Below are positions 35,584 to 44,357 of a DNA stretch of 64,000 nt, piece after piece (within the stretch, counting starts at the first letter, position 1; every line of letters begins with the position of its first letter). The stretch is from UTCHB3 sp964625575 (GTDB lineage: Bacteria > Bacteroidota > Ignavibacteria > Ignavibacteriales > Ignavibacteriaceae): NCBI GenBank assembly GCA_964625575.1, contig CAZVBQ010000004.1, positions 1 through 64,000 of the forward strand. The letters are read 5' to 3'. Under the pieces are notes generated by a model, which saw nothing but the letters and a program-made list of their open reading frames with translations, had not been told where the DNA came from and ran no database searches. A program made the translations under genes and the position numbers.

Positions 35584-36764
35584 GTGTACCAAAATTAAGG
35601 TTCCCCGGGTTTGATGGTGAGTGGGAGCTTAAAGAACTGGATAATATAAGTGGCGGTTCTTCATATGGAATGAATGCCGCGGCCATCCCATTTGATGGGC
35701 ACAATAAATATATCAGAATAACTGATATTGATGAAGTCTCACGACTATTTACTCCGAACCCGGTTACTTCACCGGATGGATCGCTCTCAAAAGATTATAA
35801 ATTGCAGGAAGGTGATCTGTTGTTTGCGCGGACCGGGGCAAGTGTCGGAAAATCGTATTTATACAAAAACTCAGATGGCAATTTATTTTTTGCAGGGTTC
35901 TTGATACGATTCAAAATTGATCGAGCTGATCCAGCTTTCGTGTTCTATTCTACATTAACGCGCAAATATCAGATCTGGGTTGTAAAAATGTCTATGCGTT
36001 CGGGACAACCTGGCATAAATGCAAAAGAATATGGAGCTCTCCCCATCTCTCTCCCCTCTTTGGAAGAGCAGAAAAAAATCGCGGGGTTCCTCTCTGCCGT
36101 GGATAAGAAAATCGAGCTCCTCTCCCGGAAAAAAGCCCTGTTCGAGAATTATAAAAAAGGGGTGATGCAAAAACTCTTCTCTCAGCAACTCCGTTTCAAA
36201 GACGATAACGGCAATAACTTCCCGGAGTGGGCGGAGAAGAAGATTGTTGAAATTGCAGAGATCAACATGGGACAATCCCCGCCATCAGATTCGTATGGAA
36301 TAGAACAGATTGGGTACCCCCTTATTCAAGGGAATGCCGATATTGACAATCGGAAGACATCACCTCGACAATGGACTACTGCCCCAACAAAACTGTGTGA
36401 CATTGGTGACATCATACTTACAGTTCGTGCGCCTGTAGGTGCGGTTAGTTTATCACATCATAATGCTTGTATCGGTAGAGGTGTTTGCAGTATTAAATCC
36501 TCAAGCCAGGTACATTCTATATACTTATATCTTTGGTTTATATTGTTTGAGAACAAATGGGACAGTATTGCCCAAGGGAGTACTTTTACAGCCATAAATC
36601 GTGCCGATATTGAAAGTCTGGGTACCCCCTTCCCGTGCCTGGAAGAACAAAAAAAGATAGCAGACTTCCTCTCATCAATAGATGAAAAGATAGAACTCGT
36701 CGGCAAGCAGATAGAGGGAATGAAACTTTACAAAAAAGGTCTGCTTCAGCAGATGTTTGTTTAA
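35580..36764 (+). CDS. hsdS: type I restriction-modification specificity subunit
   Basis: The 394-residue product has two target-recognition domains, one for each half of a split DNA site. Each ends in the conserved helical spacer: LEEQKKIAGFLSAVDKKIEL near residue 165 and LEEQKKIADFLSSIDEKIEL near 360. The second recognition domain begins with FPEWAEKKIVEIAEINMGQS. The start ATG overlaps the RhuM-like stop (ATGA). Only one hsdS copy and no recombinase gene is in view, so classical hsdS shuffling is not supported here. Confidence 0.95.
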   Translation: MSVPKLRFPGFDGEWELKELDNISGGSSYGMNAAAIPFDGHNKYIRITDIDEVSRLFTPNPVTSPDGSLSKDYKLQEGDLLFARTGASVGKSYLYKNSDGNLFFAGFLIRFKIDRADPAFVFYSTLTRKYQIWVVKMSMRSGQPGINAKEYGALPISLPSLEEQKKIAGFLSAVDKKIELLSRKKALFENYKKGVMQKLFSQQLRFKDDNGNNFPEWAEKKIVEIAEINMGQSPPSDSYGIEQIGYPLIQGNADIDNRKTSPRQWTTAPTKLCDIGDIILTVRAPVGAVSLSHHNACIGRGVCSIKSSSQVHSIYLYLWFILFENKWDSIAQGSTFTAINRADIESLGTPFPCLEEQKKIADFLSSIDEKIELVGKQIEGMKLYKKGLLQQMFV

Positions 36765-36776
36765 CAGGGAGAACCA

Positions 36777-39604
36777 ATGAGCCATCAATCTGAAGGCGCG
36801 CTTGAACAGCAACTGATCTCCGAACTCACGGAACTCGGATACAAGTCAATTGAGATCAGCGACGAAAAGGGACTGCTCGAAAACCTCAGGCTCCAGCTCG
36901 GCTGGCTAAATGAAACGGTGATCTCACCGAAGGAATTCGACCGGATATTGAACCACCTGAACCGTGGCTCCGTGTTCGAACGCGCCGCGACACTCCGCGA
37001 ACGGATGCACCTGCAACGCGACGACGGCACAGACACCTACATAAAGTTCATCGAACAGGAGAATTGGTGCCGGAACCACTACCAGGTCGCCCATCAGATA
37101 TCAATGGAAGGGAAATTCAAGAACAGGTACGATGTAACCCTCCTCATCAATGGGCTTCCCCTGGTTCAGATCGAACTAAAACGCCGTGGAATCGAACTTA
37201 AAGAAGCTTTCAACCAGATAAACAGGTATCAACGGCACTCTTTCGGAGCTTCACAGGGACTTTTCCAGTTCGTTCAGATCTTCGTGATCAGCAACGGCGT
37301 TAACACAAAATATTACGCCAACAACCGGGAACAGTCGTTTAAACAGACATTCTTCTGGACCACGAAGGATAACGGAATACTCTCCCGCCTCGAGCTTTTT
37401 ACCCGTGAGTTCCTTGAACCGTGCCACATCTCGAAAATGATCACCCGGTATGTCGTGCTTAATCAGGCAGAAAAGGTTCTCATGGTTCTGAGGCCATACC
37501 AATATTACGCCATCGAAGCTATCCTCGACCGGGTGGAGAACTCGGAGAAAAACGGTTACATCTGGCACACAACCGGCTCGGGGAAAACCCTAACCTCGTC
37601 AAGGCATCGCAGGTGCTCACCCGCTTTACAAAAGTGAAAAAAGTGATCTTCGTGGTCGACAGAAAAGACCTCGACTACCAGACCTCGTGCGAGTTCAACA
37701 GCTTCTCACCGGGCTGTGTCGATGTAACCGAAGATACCCGTTCACTTGTGCGGCAACTCGCCGATGACGGCACCAAACTGATAGTGACCACAATTCAGAA
37801 GCTCAACAATGCCATCCACAAGCCCAGGTTTCGTGACGAGATCAACTTCCTGAAAGAAGAAAAGGTCCTCTTCATTTTCGATGAGTGCCACCGCTCCCAG
37901 TTTGGCGAAACCCACGCCAGGATAAGGAAATTCTTCAACCGCGCGCAGATGTTCGGGTTCACGGGAACACCGATATTCGCGGAAAACGCGGTGAAAAACG
38001 ACCTCGGCAAACGCACCACCAAAGAGCTCTTCGACGAGTGCCTTCATAAATATATCATAACCGACGCCATCCGCGACGAGAATGTGCTCAGGTTCTCGGT
38101 GGAGTATATCGGCAAATACAAGGAGAAGGAAACAGGAAACGCGCTCGATATTACCGTGGAAGGGATCGACACGAAGGAACTGCTCGACTCCCGTGAGCGG
38201 ATCGCGAAAATTGTGGATTACATCATCAGAAACCACAACCGGAAGACGCATGACCGGCAGTTCAACGCGATCCTCGCCACAAGCAGCATCGAAACACTCG
38301 TGAAATATTACGAGATCTTCCGCGATCTGAAAAACAATGGGCAGCACGACCTTAAGATCGCCACCATCTTCAGCTTCCGCGCGAACGAGGAAGACCCCGA
38401 GACGGACGACGACACGCGACACTTCAATAATAAAGGAAAAAACGGCGCGGGAGAGGTGAATCTCTTCGGGAGGGACAAGCTCGAGGAGTTCATCGGCGAC
38501 TATAACAGGATGTTCAACACGAAGTTTACCACCGCCGACACGCAGTCGTTCTACAACTATTACAACGACATTTCGAAAAAAACGAGGAACAACGGGATCG
38601 ATATTCTGATCGTGGTTAATATGTTCCTCACAGGTTTCGACTCCAAAACCCTCAATACCCTCTACGTAGACAAGAATCTGCAATACCACGGACTGATCCA
38701 GGCATACAGCCGCACAAACAGGGTGCTGAACGAGAAGAAATCGCAGGGGAACATAGTGGCGTTCAGAAACCTTAAAGAAGCCACCGACCAAGCGATTGCA
38801 CTCTTCTCGTACAAGGACGCGAAAGAGATCATCTTCATGGAACCTTATGAAGTTTACGTGAAGAAATTCAATGAGATATGCGGCGAGCTCCGCGCGATAG
38901 CTCCTGACGTTGACACGGTGAATGAGTACCAGACCCGCGAAGAGGATGTGGAGTTTGTCTTCACTTTCCGGCGACTCCTCCGCGTGAAGAACATTCTGGT
39001 TACCTTCTCAGATTTTTCCTGGTACCCGCTGGATATGTCGGAACAGGAGTTCGAGGACTACAAAAGCAAATACCTCGATATCTGGCAGAAGATCAAGGAA
39101 AACCCGAATAAAGAGTCGATTTTGAATGATGTCGATTTCGAATTGGAGCTTCTCCACCGGGATGACATTAATGTCACGTACATCCTGAAACTCCTCGCCC
39201 ACTACAAGAACGCCCTCGATGCCGACAAGAACAAGATAGCCGAAGCAATTGACGACCTCGTGAGAGGCACCCCAGAACTCAGAAGCAAACGGGAGATGAT
39301 AAAGCAGTTCATCCTCCAGAACCTCCCCGGTATCCCTTCTGATGAAGAGATTGAGGAGGAATTCCGCAAATTCCGGGAAGCGGAACGGGAAAAAGCTTTC
39401 AATACAATCTGCGCCGAAGAGAAGATCTCCCCCGAAAACCTCAACAATGTGATAAGCGAGTACCTCTTCTCCGAGAAGCTCCCTTTAACCGATCAGATAA
39501 TCAGCATCCTCTCGGAAACCCCCTCTGTCCTCACCCGCCGCAAAACCGCCGAGCGGGTAATCGCCAGGATCATGGATTATATCCAAACCTTCCTGGAGGG
39601 GTGA
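36777..39604 (+). pseudogene. hsdR: type I restriction endonuclease subunit with a single-base frameshift
   Basis: Two adjoining frames (36777-37637 and one used from about 37601 to 39604) make up one HsdR of about 942 residues. The first carries the nuclease core (LLINGLPLVQIELKRRG, residues ~124-139) and the Walker A GSGKT near 267. The second carries VIFVVDRKDLDYQT, the DECH box (FIFDECHRSQFG), FTGTPIF and the helicase block IQAYSRTNRVLN. The shift falls at 37599-37600, just after GKTLTS, where one base (probably a T, giving SF) is missing. It may be a sequencing error or a true loss of restriction with methylation kept. Confidence 0.92.
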
Positions 39605-39900
39605 GAACGAGAGAACTCCAGAACTTCAGAACTCCAGAACTTCAGTGTTTGGTCCGCCTGTGGCGGATTGGTCCGCCTGTGGCGAAGTGGGAATTAAACC
39701 GCGAAGGACGCAAAGACCGCAAAGGGGTTGTAAAAACCACAGAGCCCACAGAGCCCACAGAGTGATTTCTTCAATTGGTCAACTTTATCCTTCATACTTG
39801 ATACTAAAACCTCACCCTTCACCCCTCACCCTTCACACTTCGAAGAAATCAGCGTGTATCCGCGTCCCTTAAAAAAAATAACATTTAACATTTCACATCT
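39605..39900. repeat. word arrays right of the R-M operon (composite copy B)
   Basis: No gene is present. In order there are ACTCCAGAACTTCAG repeats (39614-39645), two TCCGCCTGTGGCG hairpin units (39653-39682; first perfect), the AAACCGCGAAGGACGCAAAG run, ACAGAGCCCACAGAGCCC (39740-39762), CTCACCCTTCACCCCTCACC (39811-39836), then AATCAGCGTGTATCCGCGTC (39847-39866) and CATTTAACATTTCACAT. The hairpin/CGCAAAG part matches 29983-30054, and the last two parts match 33329-33520. Confidence 0.85.
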
Positions 39901-39937
39901 AACGTTTAAAACACTATATTTCGGTGAACAACGAAAT
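39892..39937 (+). promoter_or_regulatory. arsR promoter with ArsR operator 1
   Basis: TTCACA (39892-39897) and TATATT (39915-39920) lie 17 bases apart. The inverted repeat ATTTCG-N8-CGAAAT (39918-39937) overlaps the -10 element, the expected place for an ArsR repressor. The same TTTCG-N8-CGAAA recurs at 40305-40322. The -35 element falls in the word array. Confidence 0.75.
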
Positions 39938-39942
39938 GAATT

Positions 39943-40287
39943 ATGGAAGATAAAGCAAAATTCTTTAAAGTGCTGTCGGATCCGAACCGTTTGCGGATAC
40001 TCAAGATGCTGCAGGTGAAGCCGCTATGTGTATGTGAGATAACCGCCGTGCTCGATCTGGCGACATCCACTGTTTCGCAACACCTGAAACTTCTGAAAAA
40101 CGCCGGATTCATCCTTGAATGGAAAGACGGTAAATGGGTTAACTACGAGCTTAACCCCAATCCCCGCGATAACAGGATCACCGCCCTCCTCTCTTCACTC
40201 GATTTCTGGATATCGGATGAATCCGCCATTGCCGCGGATAAAATCAAGGTGCTCCAAACCGACCGGGCAGTGATCTGCTGTAAATAA
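39943..40287 (+). CDS. arsR: ArsR-family metal(loid)-responsive repressor
   Basis: The 114-residue winged-helix protein carries the arsenite-sensing cysteines in the recognition-helix region (KPLCVCEITAVLDLATSTVS followed by QHLKLLKNAGF), matching the ELCVCDL motif of classical ArsR. A further CC pair lies at the C-terminus (VICCK). When arsenite binds, the protein should leave the DNA. Two matching inverted repeats, one over its own promoter and one just after its stop, are the likely operators. It heads the arsenic gene cluster. Confidence 0.93.
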   Translation: MEDKAKFFKVLSDPNRLRILKMLQVKPLCVCEITAVLDLATSTVSQHLKLLKNAGFILEWKDGKWVNYELNPNPRDNRITALLSSLDFWISDESAIAADKIKVLQTDRAVICCK

Positions 40288-40303
40288 AAAATTTTTATGT
40301 AAC

Positions 40304-40323
40304 ATTTCGGTATTTAACGAAAC
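40304..40323 (+). promoter_or_regulatory. ArsR operator 2
   Basis: ATTTCG-N8-CGAAAC repeats the arm and spacing of operator 1. It lies between the arsR stop and the small frame at 40327, so the rest of the cluster may have its own ArsR-controlled promoter. Confidence 0.7.
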
Positions 40324-40326
40324 AAT

Positions 40327-40416
40327 ATGAGCATTTCAAATCAACTTCACGAGACAACAGGCAAGACATCAACGGTTGCCGCGGCACTTCCCGGCAAAAA
40401 AGAAAGGATACAATAA
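40327..40416 (+). CDS. 29-residue small ORF ahead of the thioredoxin-like gene
   Basis: An ATG 3 bases after operator 2 opens a frame of 29 codons that begins MSISNQLHETTGK and ends KKERIQ. Its TAA shares a base with the ATG of the next gene (TAATG), so translation of the two would be coupled. The frame includes GGCAAAAAAGAAAGGATA, whose AAAGGA also serves as ribosome site for the next gene. It may be a leader peptide or chance; no homology is recognised. Confidence 0.4.
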   Translation: MSISNQLHETTGKTSTVAAALPGKKERIQ

Positions 40417-40658
40417 TGACTGAAATCAGAGTATATGGCACAGGTTGCGCGAACTGCAAAAGACTCGAACAACTGTGCTATGACACCGTCGCTGAGATGA
40501 ATATCAACGCCAATATCGAGAAGGTTTCCGACCTGATGGAAATAATGAGGTCGGGAATCATGTCAACTCCCGGACTTTCAATAAACGGCAAGATTGTCTC
40601 CTCGGGCAAGATACCGACGAAGGAAACCCTAAGGCACTGGATCGAGGAAAACAGCTAA
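40416..40658 (+). CDS. small thioredoxin-fold redox protein
   Basis: The 80-residue product has the thioredoxin_3 / 'redox-active disulfide protein 2' pattern: VYGTGCANCKRLEQL with the CxxC, then IMSTPGLSINGKIVSSGKIP containing the cis-proline. Such proteins commonly lie next to ArsP-type permeases in arsenic or mercury clusters, as here (1-base gap). It may reduce arsenate or organoarsenical species, or deliver thiol-bound metalloid to the permease; this is inference. Confidence 0.88.
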   Translation: MTEIRVYGTGCANCKRLEQLCYDTVAEMNINANIEKVSDLMEIMRSGIMSTPGLSINGKIVSSGKIPTKETLRHWIEENS

Positions 40659-40659
40659 G

Positions 40660-41673
40660 ATGAAGCGAAAGATCGCGACCATTCCCCTTTTTCTGGCCGC
40701 CTGGGTTCTTACATATTTCAACCTTGAGACAATCTCCGGTTTGATCACCTACGACGTGCTGAGACTTGAAAAAGGCTCACACCTTGGTGATTCGGTTTTC
40801 TTTTTCATATTCGAGGTGCCGAAGGTTCTGCTCCTCCTTACGATAGTGGTGTTCGTAGTGGGGATCATCAGGTCGTACTTCTCACCCGAGCGGACGAGAA
40901 AATTGCTCGGCGGAAAGAGACAGTTCGCCGGTAATGTGATGGCAGGGCTGCTTGGCGTGGTTACACCCTTCTGCTCATGTTCAGCGATACCTCTCTTCCT
41001 CGGATTTATCGAAAGCGGTGTTCCACTTGGCGTAACCTTTTCATTCCTGATCGCTGCTCCGATGGTGAATGAAGTGGCGGTTGTCTTGCTTTTCGGTCTG
41101 TTCGGATGGAAAACCGCGCTGATCTATGTCACTTCGGGACTCACGATCGCGATAATATCAGGTACCATTATCGGCAAGCTGAAACTCGAAAGGTACGTTG
41201 AAGAGTGGGTCTATCAGATAAGATCCGCGCAAAATGATGAACCGGAAGAGAAACAGCCGTTCACCGAACGGATCGGTAAAGGTTTCGAGGCCGTTAATGA
41301 CATTCTGCGGAAGGTCTGGCTATATGTAATCCTCGGAATCGCTGTGGGAGCCGGTATCCACGGCTACGTTCCGGAGGATTTCATGGCATCATTCATGGGA
41401 GATCAGGCCTGGTGGTCGGTACCACTTTCGGTGCTGATCGGAATTCCAATGTACTCCAACGCTGCCGGGATCATCCCGGTTGTGCAGGCGCTTCTTGAAA
41501 AAGGCGCGTCACTCGGAACCGTACTTGCTTTCATGATGTCGGTTATAGCACTCTCACTTCCGGAGATGATAATACTAAAAAAGGTGCTGAAGATCCAGTT
41601 GATCGTTGCATTTGCCGCGATTGTGGGCACCGGGATAATGATCACGGGATTTATTTTCAATATGATTTTCTAA
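40660..41673 (+). CDS. ArsP/YraQ-type (DUF318) membrane permease
   Basis: The 337-residue product has about eight to ten membrane helices. The family hallmark is VVTPFCSCSAIPLFLGF followed by GVPLGVTFSFLIAAPMVNEV, with a second related block MYSNAAGIIPVVQALLEKGA. ArsP proteins export trivalent organoarsenicals. The neighbouring ArsM makes methylated arsenic, so an export role for methylarsenite fits, though it is inferred. It is 10 bases before the ACR3 gene. Confidence 0.88.
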   Translation: MKRKIATIPLFLAAWVLTYFNLETISGLITYDVLRLEKGSHLGDSVFFFIFEVPKVLLLLTIVVFVVGIIRSYFSPERTRKLLGGKRQFAGNVMAGLLGVVTPFCSCSAIPLFLGFIESGVPLGVTFSFLIAAPMVNEVAVVLLFGLFGWKTALIYVTSGLTIAIISGTIIGKLKLERYVEEWVYQIRSAQNDEPEEKQPFTERIGKGFEAVNDILRKVWLYVILGIAVGAGIHGYVPEDFMASFMGDQAWWSVPLSVLIGIPMYSNAAGIIPVVQALLEKGASLGTVLAFMMSVIALSLPEMIILKKVLKIQLIVAFAAIVGTGIMITGFIFNMIF

Positions 41674-41683
41674 CGGAGAAACG

Positions 41684-42733
41684 ATGTCGACACTAACTAA
41701 AAAACTCACATTCCTCGACCGTTACCTGACCCTATGGATATTCCTCGCGATGGGAATCGGAGTGGCTTCAGGCTACCTGTTCCCTTCGGTTGTGGCTTTT
41801 TGGAATTCTTATCAGTCGGGAACCACCAATATTCCGATCGCCATCGGGCTGATACTGATGATGTACCCACCGCTCGCGAAAGTGAAATACGAGGAACTCC
41901 CTGATGTCTTCAGGAATGTCAGGGTTCTGATCCTGTCGCTGGTTCAGAACTGGGTCGTCGGGCCAATATTGATGTTCCTCCTCGCGATATTTTTCCTTCC
42001 TGATCATCCCCACTACATGGCAGGATTGATAATGATCGGACTGGCAAGATGCATCGCGATGGTGATCGTGTGGAATGATCTCGCCAGCGGCGATACTGAA
42101 TACGCTGCCGGACTGGTTGCCTTCAACTCGATCTTCCAGATCCTCTTTTTCTCGGTGTACGCTTATGTATTCCTTACCGTGCTGCCCGAGTGGTTCGGTC
42201 TTCAGACCTTCAAAGTTGATATTACTATCGGTCAGATCGCCGAAAGCGTATTTATTTATCTGGGTATCCCCTTCCTGGCGGGAATGATCTCGCGCTTCGT
42301 TGGACTGAAGTTGAAGGGAAAAGAATGGTACGAGAAGAAATTCATCCCGGTTATCAGTCCTTTAACTCTGGTAGCACTTCTTTTTACTATCATGGTCATG
42401 TTCTCACTTAAGGGAGAGTATATTGTAAAGATCCCGCTTGACGTGGTGCGGATAGCCATCCCGCTGGTGATCTATTTCGTGATCATGTTTTTCGTCTCAT
42501 TCATTATGAGCAAGAAGGTTGGTGCAAGTTATCCGAAATGTGCCACCCTGTCGTTCACTGCCGCGAGCAACAATTTTGAACTTGCCATCGCTGTCGCGAT
42601 CGCGGTGTTCGGCATCAATTCCGGCGAGGCATTCGCCGCGGTGATAGGTCCATTAGTAGAAGTGCCGGTGCTTATTTCACTGGTTAATGTGTCTTTGTGG
42701 ATTAAACGGAGATATTTTACACAGGAAGCATAA
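41684..42733 (+). CDS. acr3: arsenite efflux transporter, ACR3 family
   Basis: The 349-residue, ten-helix inner-membrane protein fits ACR3 (bile/arsenite/riboflavin transporter superfamily). Conserved parts are FLDRYLTLWIFLAMGIG, the essential Cys in GLARCIAMVIVWNDLASGD and the late NFELAIAVAIAVFGINSGEA. It expels arsenite by using the proton motive force. The last codons (RYFTQEA) form part of the 94-bp repeat that follows; the first repeat copy seems to derive from this gene end. Confidence 0.95.
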   Translation: MSTLTKKLTFLDRYLTLWIFLAMGIGVASGYLFPSVVAFWNSYQSGTTNIPIAIGLILMMYPPLAKVKYEELPDVFRNVRVLILSLVQNWVVGPILMFLLAIFFLPDHPHYMAGLIMIGLARCIAMVIVWNDLASGDTEYAAGLVAFNSIFQILFFSVYAYVFLTVLPEWFGLQTFKVDITIGQIAESVFIYLGIPFLAGMISRFVGLKLKGKEWYEKKFIPVISPLTLVALLFTIMVMFSLKGEYIVKIPLDVVRIAIPLVIYFVIMFFVSFIMSKKVGASYPKCATLSFTAASNNFELAIAVAIAVFGINSGEAFAAVIGPLVEVPVLISLVNVSLWIKRRYFTQEA

Positions 42734-42996
42734 AAGAATAAAAGGTATAGNNNNNNNNNNNNNNNNNNNNNNNNNNNNNNNNNNNNNNNNNNNNNNNNNN
42801 NNNNNNNNNNNNNNNNNNNNNNNNNNNNNNNNNNNNNNNNNNNNNNNNNNAAGAAAATCAATTGAACCCTTTTATATCTTCTATTCTTCTGTTCTTCCTG
42901 TAAAATATTTTTCCACAGGAAGCATAAAAGAATAAAAGGTATAGAAGAAAATCAATTGAACCCTTTTATATCTTCTATTCTTCTGTTCTTCCTGTA
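42711..42996. repeat. 94-bp tandem repeat with internal dyad, overlapping acr3 3' end
   Basis: AAGAAAATCAATTG at 42851 recurs at 42945, so the period is 94. Each unit begins with ATATTTT and ACAGGAAG and ends in CTTCCTGT, and its halves are imperfect complements (AGAATAAAAGG against its mirror), so it can fold into a long hairpin. One unit is interrupted by the 100-N gap. Confidence 0.85.
42751..42850. other. assembly gap (100 N) in the 94-bp repeat
   Basis: Sequence left of the gap ends GGTATAG and sequence right of it starts AAGAAAATC; in the intact unit these two are directly adjacent (42944/42945). The true gap is therefore zero or a whole multiple of 94 bases. Confidence 0.9.
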
Positions 42997-43021
42997 AAAA
43001 AACTTAACAAAGGAAACAAAA

Positions 43022-43819
43022 ATGGAAAACGAAATCAAAAAACAGGTTCAGGAAAAATATGCTGAAATTGCCGTTCAGGCAAGTAACTCCGGTTGCTGCG
43101 GACCCACGGGATGCTGTGGCGTTTCATCGGTGGAAATTACCATGATCGGTGATGAATACTCGGGTATCGAAGGACACGTCGCTGATGCCGACCTCGGCCT
43201 CGGTTGCGGACTACCAACCGAACACGCGGCTATCAAACCGGGTGACACCGTCCTCGACCTTGGCAGCGGAGCCGGAAATGATGTCTTTGTAGCACGGGCA
43301 ATCACCGGTGAATCAGGTAAGGTAATCGGTATCGATTTCACACCCGAAATGATAGAAAAAGCCAACCGCAACCGCGATAAACTGAAATATGAAAACGTTG
43401 AGTTCAGACTGGGAGATATCGAGAAGATGCCTGTGGAAGACAATACGATCGATGTAGTGATTAGCAACTGCGTTCTCAATCTCGTTCCCGATAAGGTTAC
43501 AGCTTTTAGCGAGATCAGAAGGGTTCTTAAACCGGGTGGTCACTTCTGTATATCAGATGTGGTTTTCGAGGGTGTTCTCCCCGAGGGCTTCAAACGCTCG
43601 GCAGAATTGTATGCCGGATGTGTCGCGGGTGCTCTTCAAAGTGATGAATATTTGAAGATCATCGAAGATACAGGTTTTACTGATATCAATGTAGCCAAAA
43701 CCAAGAAGATCGATATCCCTCAGGAAGTCTTTGAGAAATTCCTCACACCTGAAGAACAGGAAGAAGCAAAGAAAAATCATCTAGGGATCTACAGTATTAC
43801 GGTCACCGGGGTGAAGTGA
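43022..43819 (+). CDS. arsM: arsenite S-adenosylmethionine methyltransferase
   Basis: The 265-residue class I methyltransferase has ArsM features: a Cys-rich N-terminus (SGCCGPTGCCG), AdoMet motif VLDLGSGAGNDVF, a conserved Cys in VISNCVLNLVPDK and another in ELYAGCVAGAL. The last two correspond to the arsenite-binding cysteines of the family. It would methylate As(III) to mono- and di-methyl forms. It has a ribosome site (AAAGGAAA) after the 94-bp repeat and is the last gene of the cluster. Confidence 0.95.
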   Translation: MENEIKKQVQEKYAEIAVQASNSGCCGPTGCCGVSSVEITMIGDEYSGIEGHVADADLGLGCGLPTEHAAIKPGDTVLDLGSGAGNDVFVARAITGESGKVIGIDFTPEMIEKANRNRDKLKYENVEFRLGDIEKMPVEDNTIDVVISNCVLNLVPDKVTAFSEIRRVLKPGGHFCISDVVFEGVLPEGFKRSAELYAGCVAGALQSDEYLKIIEDTGFTDINVAKTKKIDIPQEVFEKFLTPEEQEEAKKNHLGIYSITVTGVK

Positions 43820-44103
43820 CCACCAAAGACCCGGAGACCCTAAGACCCGGAGACCCTAAGACCTTAAGAACTTGAGAAATTGAGAACCTGAGAACCTGAG
43901 AACTTGAGAAATTCTATTGTACAATATTCTTTAGCCCGTGGAGTAATTCGCGGGCTTTTTCTATAAAGAGAAAAGCCTCCCCAAATCTGAACTACTTAAT
44001 AAAATCACTCATCGCTCAGAACTCATCACTCAGAACTGACCTCTAACCACTAACCACTGACCACTAACAACCTCATCGCTCATCGCTCAGAACTCAAATC
44101 TCC
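43820..44103. repeat. word arrays after arsM
   Basis: Directly after the stop come AGACCCGGAGACCCTAAG repeats (43828-43861), then GAGAACCTGAGAACTTGAG units (43866-43912), the terminator, and a second set, CTCATCGCTCAGAACTCATC and CTAACCACTAACCACTGACC (44007-44095). The first word is the complement of the CCGGGTCT word at 33398 and 61255. No gene lies in this 316-base stretch. Confidence 0.85.
43933..43960 (+). terminator. Rho-independent terminator of the arsenic cluster
   Basis: AGCCCG (43933-43938) pairs with CGGGCT (43951-43956), followed by five T in all at the end of the stem. It lies between the two halves of the word array. Confidence 0.75.
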
Positions 44104-44135
44104 TTATCTTTGTAGTAAAGAATTTCAACAGTTGG

Positions 44136-44357
44136 ATGAACAAACAGAAAAAGCACGAACAGCCCGAACCGATAGTTTTCTGCACTGAATGCGGCAGCGC
44201 GTTAACCGATTTCTACAAGACCGGTGAAGCAAAAGACGAGAAGAAAGTGAAGGAACACTACGAGAACTGCCGCAAAACCGGCAAGTTCAAAGGAGACATG
44301 TGCTCAAGAATGTTCATCGCCCTCGATTTTGACTTCCCAATAGAAGATAACATCTGA
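44136..44357 (+). CDS. small four-cysteine hypothetical protein
   Basis: The 73-residue product is not recognised. It has a CTEC pair near residue 16, then one Cys in HYENCRKTG and one in GDMCSRMF, a spacing that could bind a zinc ion. It is otherwise charged, lacks a signal peptide and ends in an acidic tail (FDFPIEDNI). TATCTTTG 24 bases before the start resembles the -7 element of Bacteroidota promoters. It stands alone between the arsenic cluster and the FGE-like gene. Confidence 0.55.
   Translation: MNKQKKHEQPEPIVFCTECGSALTDFYKTGEAKDEKKVKEHYENCRKTGKFKGDMCSRMFIALDFDFPIEDNI

Noticed and set aside
35580..36764. Phase-variable hsdS shuffling system
   Set aside because: Only one hsdS is present, with no partial copies, inverted hsdS repeats or recombinase gene in the window.
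37742..38791. 349-codon open frame on the minus strand
   Set aside because: It lies antisense to conserved HsdR helicase motifs (DECH, FTGTP); its translation has no recognisable domain.
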